DNA of 7,529 nucleotides from RGIG4608 sp045606265. GTDB lineage: Bacteria > Bacillota > Clostridia > Oscillospirales > CAG-272. The first letter of the stretch is position 1, and every line of letters begins with the position of its first letter. A program made the translations under genes and the position numbers. This document shows positions 5,251 to 7,529 of the stretch, piece by piece. The notes under the pieces are model-generated. The model ran no database searches. It saw only the letters and a program-made list of their open reading frames with translations, and was not told the DNA's origin. The stretch is taken from contig JAZURO010000075.1 of assembly GCA_045606265.1 (NCBI GenBank), positions 1 to 7,529 of the forward strand, in the 5' to 3' direction.

Positions 5251-6789
5251 ATGACAAGATTGAAAAGGTATCTTGCAAACGGGGCGCTTATGACTTGCGT
5301 TGCCCTGACTTTGCGTGGACTTGGAGTAATATTCAATTCTTACATATCTAAAAAAATAGGCGCAGAAGCGCTTGGTCTTTACACACTGCTTGGCAGTGTT
5401 TATTCTTTTGCACTCACTCTGGCGCTTTCGGGCATAAATCTGACCGCCACACGACTTGTTTCGGATGCGCTTGGCGAAAATGATTCCCAAAAGGTGCGCA
5501 TCTCAATGAAAAAATGCGTGGGGTATTCCCTTTTCTTTGGAACGCTTTCTGCCACGCTCCTGTTATTACTTGCCGAGCCCCTCTCAATTCACGCATTGAA
5601 GGATGCAAGAGTTATAAAGCCGCTTCGACTTTGTGCGGCAACCCTGCCCCTCATCTCCCTCACCGCCTGCTTTAACGGATATTTTACAGCAGTGCGCCGA
5701 GTATATAAAAATGCCCTGGCGCAGATCAGTGAGCAACTTGCAAGAATTTTCTTTTGCGTTGCTTTGCTTGACGTTCTATTTGCGCGTGATATGGAATCGT
5801 CCTGCATAGCTCTGGTACTTGGCGGCGCACTTGCCGAGATGCTTTCATTCACAATTTCCCTGATTTTCTTTGTTTTTGAAAAAAGAGATTCGGACGGCAA
5901 CACTGATAATTCAGCTCCCAAAAACAAGTCCGACGAGAAAAAAGTAACCAAAAAGATGCTGTCAATCGCTCTTCCTCTGGCTTTTTCGACCTATTTTCGC
6001 TCGGCGCTTCTGACTATTGAGCATATTTTGATTCCAACCGGAATTGAAAAAAGCGGAGCAAACCGCGCGCAATCGTTGGTTGCATATGGAACGCTTCAAA
6101 GTATGGTAATGCCGCTTGTTCTTTTTCCCTCGGCAATTATTCACTCCTTTTCCGGTCTGCTCGTTCCTGAGCTTGCAGAGCTTAAAATTCAGAATAATAA
6201 GCGTGAAATCCGGTACGTTGCCGGGCGTGTCTGCCACCTGGCGCTCGCCTTTGCAGTTGGCGTTTCGGGAGTAATGATATTCTTTGCCGACGAGCTTGGA
6301 CAAAAAATATACGCCTCAACAGAAGCGGGAAAATACATTCGCCTTGTTGCACATATAGTGCCGATTATGTATCTTGACACCACCGTTGACAATATGCTAA
6401 AAGGACTTGGAGAACATATTTACACAATGGCAATCAATATAACCGACACACTTTGCTCACTTGTTATGGTGTGGATTCTCATTCCAAAAATGGGAATTTA
6501 CGGATATATCACCCTCATTATCGTCAGCGAGATTTTCAATTCAAGTGCAAGCATATTCAAGCTGGTCAAGGTGACGAAAATGCGCTTTCGCATAGCAAAA
6601 TGGTTCATTCTGCCCGTAATTTCGATAATTCTCAGCACATTGACCGTTGGAAAACTGCGTACTTTTTTTCCTCTCTCAACCTTGCCTGCGATTGTTTTGA
6701 CAATTCTCATCTACTTTGCCCTTTTGCGACTCACTCACTCAGTAAATAAAGAAGAACTTAAATGGGTAAAAGGAGTGTTCAAGTCTTGA
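5251..6789 (+). CDS. SpoVB-like MOP-superfamily flippase (polysaccharide/lipid-linked precursor export)
   Basis: This is a polytopic membrane protein of 512 residues with about fourteen hydrophobic segments, close to the usual length of SpoVB-type proteins. The N-terminal region (RYLANGALMTCVALTLRG then SYISKKIGAEALGLYTL, residues 6-46) matches the conserved opening of SpoVB/MATE-like exporters. A charged, probably cytoplasmic loop at 210-236 (rich in D, N, K) divides two halves of similar layout, and the segment FPSAIIHSFSGLLVPELAEL (292-311) is also typical. Family members flip undecaprenyl-linked glycans; SpoVB proper is needed for spore cortex synthesis, and MurJ, a relative, flips lipid II. 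Substrate here is inferred only. The ATG has AAGGTGG 9 bases upstream. It lies 164 bp after the PBP gene on the same strand, so it may be co-transcribed or have its own promoter in the gap; I found no clear promoter there. Confidence 0.85.
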   Translation: MTRLKRYLANGALMTCVALTLRGLGVIFNSYISKKIGAEALGLYTLLGSVYSFALTLALSGINLTATRLVSDALGENDSQKVRISMKKCVGYSLFFGTLSATLLLLLAEPLSIHALKDARVIKPLRLCAATLPLISLTACFNGYFTAVRRVYKNALAQISEQLARIFFCVALLDVLFARDMESSCIALVLGGALAEMLSFTISLIFFVFEKRDSDGNTDNSAPKNKSDEKKVTKKMLSIALPLAFSTYFRSALLTIEHILIPTGIEKSGANRAQSLVAYGTLQSMVMPLVLFPSAIIHSFSGLLVPELAELKIQNNKREIRYVAGRVCHLALAFAVGVSGVMIFFADELGQKIYASTEAGKYIRLVAHIVPIMYLDTTVDNMLKGLGEHIYTMAINITDTLCSLVMVWILIPKMGIYGYITLIIVSEIFNSSASIFKLVKVTKMRFRIAKWFILPVISIILSTLTVGKLRTFFPLSTLPAIVLTILIYFALLRLTHSVNKEELKWVKGVFKS

Positions 6790-6849
6790 TTTACCTCGCA
6801 CTCTTTCACTCCCCCTGTTATTTTCGCTTCCACTTTACCAATGCGCACA

Positions 6850-6890
6850 AAAAAACAAAAGAGAGGGGTAAGCCCTCTACTTTGTTTTTT
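6850..6890 (+). terminator. Terminator of the SpoVB-like gene (bidirectional)
   Basis: AGAGGG/CCCTCT (6862-6867, 6873-6878) is flanked by AAAAAACAAA and TTTGTTTTTT, so it has a T-run in both directions. It lies 60 bases after the flippase stop. It is a near-exact copy of the tRNA-Leu terminator at 7011-7051. Confidence 0.8.
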
Positions 6891-6909
6891 GGTGCAGATG
6901 AAGGGACTT
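6850..6909. repeat. 60-bp direct repeat, copy 1 (partner at 7011-7070)
   Basis: These 60 bases match 7011-7070 with two differences by eye: loop T versus C at 6869, and A versus C at 6879. The repeat covers the terminator plus the 3' end of tRNA-Leu. The copies are offset by 161 bp. Similarity continues to about 6916 once a 2-base insertion is allowed. Confidence 0.92.
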
Positions 6910-6917
6910 AGGAACCC
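6890..6917 (-). pseudogene. Fragment of the 3' end of tRNA-Leu (acceptor strand, CCA, part of T arm)
   Basis: On the minus strand the bases read GGGTTCCTAAGTCCC, then TTCATCTGCACCA. Compared with the intact tRNA-Leu it keeps CCA, the discriminator, the 3' acceptor strand CATCTGC and the T-stem 3' strand, but has two extra bases (6910-6911) in the T loop. Nothing 5' of the T arm (toward higher coordinates) resembles a tRNA, and no partner acceptor strand exists. It cannot form a tRNA. Confidence 0.8.
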
Positions 6918-6967
6918 CTTTTGCGCCTGTGTTTCTTCTGATTCTATCATTACTGCTCGCAAAAGCG

Positions 6968-6986
6968 CAATTCGCAAAGCGAATTG
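6968..6986. repeat. Short palindrome between the two tRNA-Leu 3' copies
   Basis: CAATTCGC/GCGAATTG (6968-6975, 6979-6986) is a perfect 8-bp stem with loop AAA and no T-run. It lies in the 101-bp segment that separates the two 60-bp repeats. Confidence 0.5.
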
Positions 6987-7010
6987 AAGTTCAAGTGTAT
7001 TATTTGTATG

Positions 7011-7051
7011 AAAAAACAAAAGAGAGGGGCAAGCCCTCTCCTTTGTTTTTT
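7011..7051 (-). terminator. Terminator of tRNA-Leu (bidirectional)
   Basis: GAGAGGG/CCCTCTC (7022-7028, 7034-7040) lies within perfect complementary tails AAAAAACAAA (7011-7020) and TTTGTTTTTT (7042-7051). On the minus strand it directly follows the tRNA CCA and ends in TTTTGTTTTTT. Confidence 0.88.
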
Positions 7052-7137
7052 GGTGCAGATGAAGGGACTTGAACCCATATGAAATCGCTTTCACTGGAAC
7101 CTGAATCCAGCGCGTCTGCCAATTCCGCCACATCTGC
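7051..7137 (-). tRNA. tRNA-Leu (CAG) with encoded CCA
   Basis: The minus strand starts GCAGATG (7137-7131) and pairs with CATCTGC (7061-7055). The discriminator is A, followed by CCA (7053-7051). The anticodon stem CTGGA/TCCAG (7110-7106, 7098-7094) closes loop TTCAGGT, giving anticodon CAG at 7103-7101, which reads CUG. The long variable arm (TGAAAGCGATTTCA) is typical of a class II leucine tRNA. The T loop TTCAAGT is canonical. The total is 87 nt. Confidence 0.95.
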
Positions 7138-7151
7138 ATCGTACTTGTATT

Positions 7152-7179
7152 ATTATACCATTATTTTGAGAAAAGTCAA
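7152..7179 (-). promoter_or_regulatory. Promoter of tRNA-Leu
   Basis: On the minus strand, TTGACT (7179-7174) and TATAAT (7157-7152) have a 16-bp spacer. The -10 ends 14 bases before the tRNA 5' end. Confidence 0.8.
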
Positions 7180-7529
7180 GGTGATATGTATTATTTTTTT
7201 GATTATTTTGATATCTGATATATTTACAGTTACAGCTCGGTGTCACTTTTTGAAGAGTTTTCTGCAAGATAATCTTCTATATGTACATAAGAATAGCAAA
7301 ACTCTATCTATGCGAATTATCGGGGACAAAAGCAAGGCAATTTTTGATACCAAAATTCGTTAGCCGCTTTTCTTTGACAGCACAGGCGCAAAAGAAAACC
7401 GCCGCACGTAAAATAATAGTGTACATATAATGCACAGTAGTGCGCCGACAAAACGTGCTTGTGGTCTTACAACCACATTTTGCTTCGCAAAAACGCAGTT
7501 TTGCTATATTATGGCAAAGTACCTAAATA
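7180..7529. other. Gene-free AT-rich stretch with small hairpins at its end
   Basis: No frame here has a credible start, SD and family resemblance; the one long plus-strand frame begins inside the antisense of tRNA-Leu. Visible structures are TGTGGT/ACCACA (7460-7465, 7472-7477) and TTTTGC/GCAAAA (7478-7483, 7487-7492). The GCAAAA arm can instead pair with TTTTGC at 7499-7504. A lone TATAAT (7426-7431) has no matching -35. CACAGGCGCAAAAG at 7381-7394 is the exact inverse of 6918-6931. Confidence 0.5.

Noticed and set aside
6735..7139. 134-residue minus-strand frame beginning in tRNA-Leu
   Set aside because: It is a translation of the tRNA, its terminator and the duplicated fragment, and it also overlaps the end of the flippase gene.
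7079..7363. 94-residue plus-strand frame after tRNA-Leu
   Set aside because: Its start lies in the antisense of the tRNA with no SD. The hydrophobic stretch comes from AT-rich DNA. No later start has a usable SD.
7374..7431. Plus-strand promoter from TTGACA (7374-7379) or TATAAT (7426-7431)
   Set aside because: The two hexamers are 46 bp apart, and neither has a partner at 16-18 bp.

Overview
The window reads as chromosome of a low-to-moderate GC, Gram-positive endospore-forming lineage, most likely a gut-type clostridium of the Oscillospirales or a related order. The reasons are a SpoVB-type flippase, a class A penicillin-binding protein with a TTG start, a lipoprotein signal peptide, tRNA genes that encode their own CCA, classic SD sequences and stem plus T-run terminators. 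The lineage is inferred from style, not from a marker gene.

Layout: bases 1-250 are a non-coding block of hairpins containing two copies of a roughly 50-nt repeat. Bases 260-499 (minus) are the C-terminal half of a TetR-type regulator whose DNA-binding half is gone. Bases 550-1959 (minus) encode a secreted lipoprotein alkaline phosphatase with all main catalytic motifs, a good promoter upstream and a strong terminator downstream. Divergent from it is a tRNA-Cys gene (2101-2174) with a consensus promoter and a terminator. Bases 2207-2660 carry no gene. They hold a chain of hairpins, a nested structure resembling a three-way junction, and a 34-bp degenerate tandem repeat ending at the PBP promoter region. 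Bases 2678-5086 encode a bifunctional class A PBP, followed 164 bp later by a SpoVB/MurJ-superfamily flippase (5251-6789). Then come a terminator fused to a fragment of the 3' end of tRNA-Leu (6850-6918), the intact tRNA-Leu(CAG) gene on the minus strand with a near-identical terminator (7011-7137), and an AT-rich stretch without a convincing gene to the end of the window.

The PBP and SpoVB-like protein form a plausible cell-envelope pair: a glycan polymerase/crosslinker and a lipid-linked precursor or polysaccharide flippase. The phosphatase acts outside the membrane, probably in phosphate scavenging. I see no defence system, CRISPR array, transposase or integrase. The protein genes are ordinary; the unusual material is in the intergenic DNA: the covarying hairpin repeats, the structured 2330-2606 block, the odd T-loop of tRNA-Cys and the duplicated tRNA-Leu 3' end.
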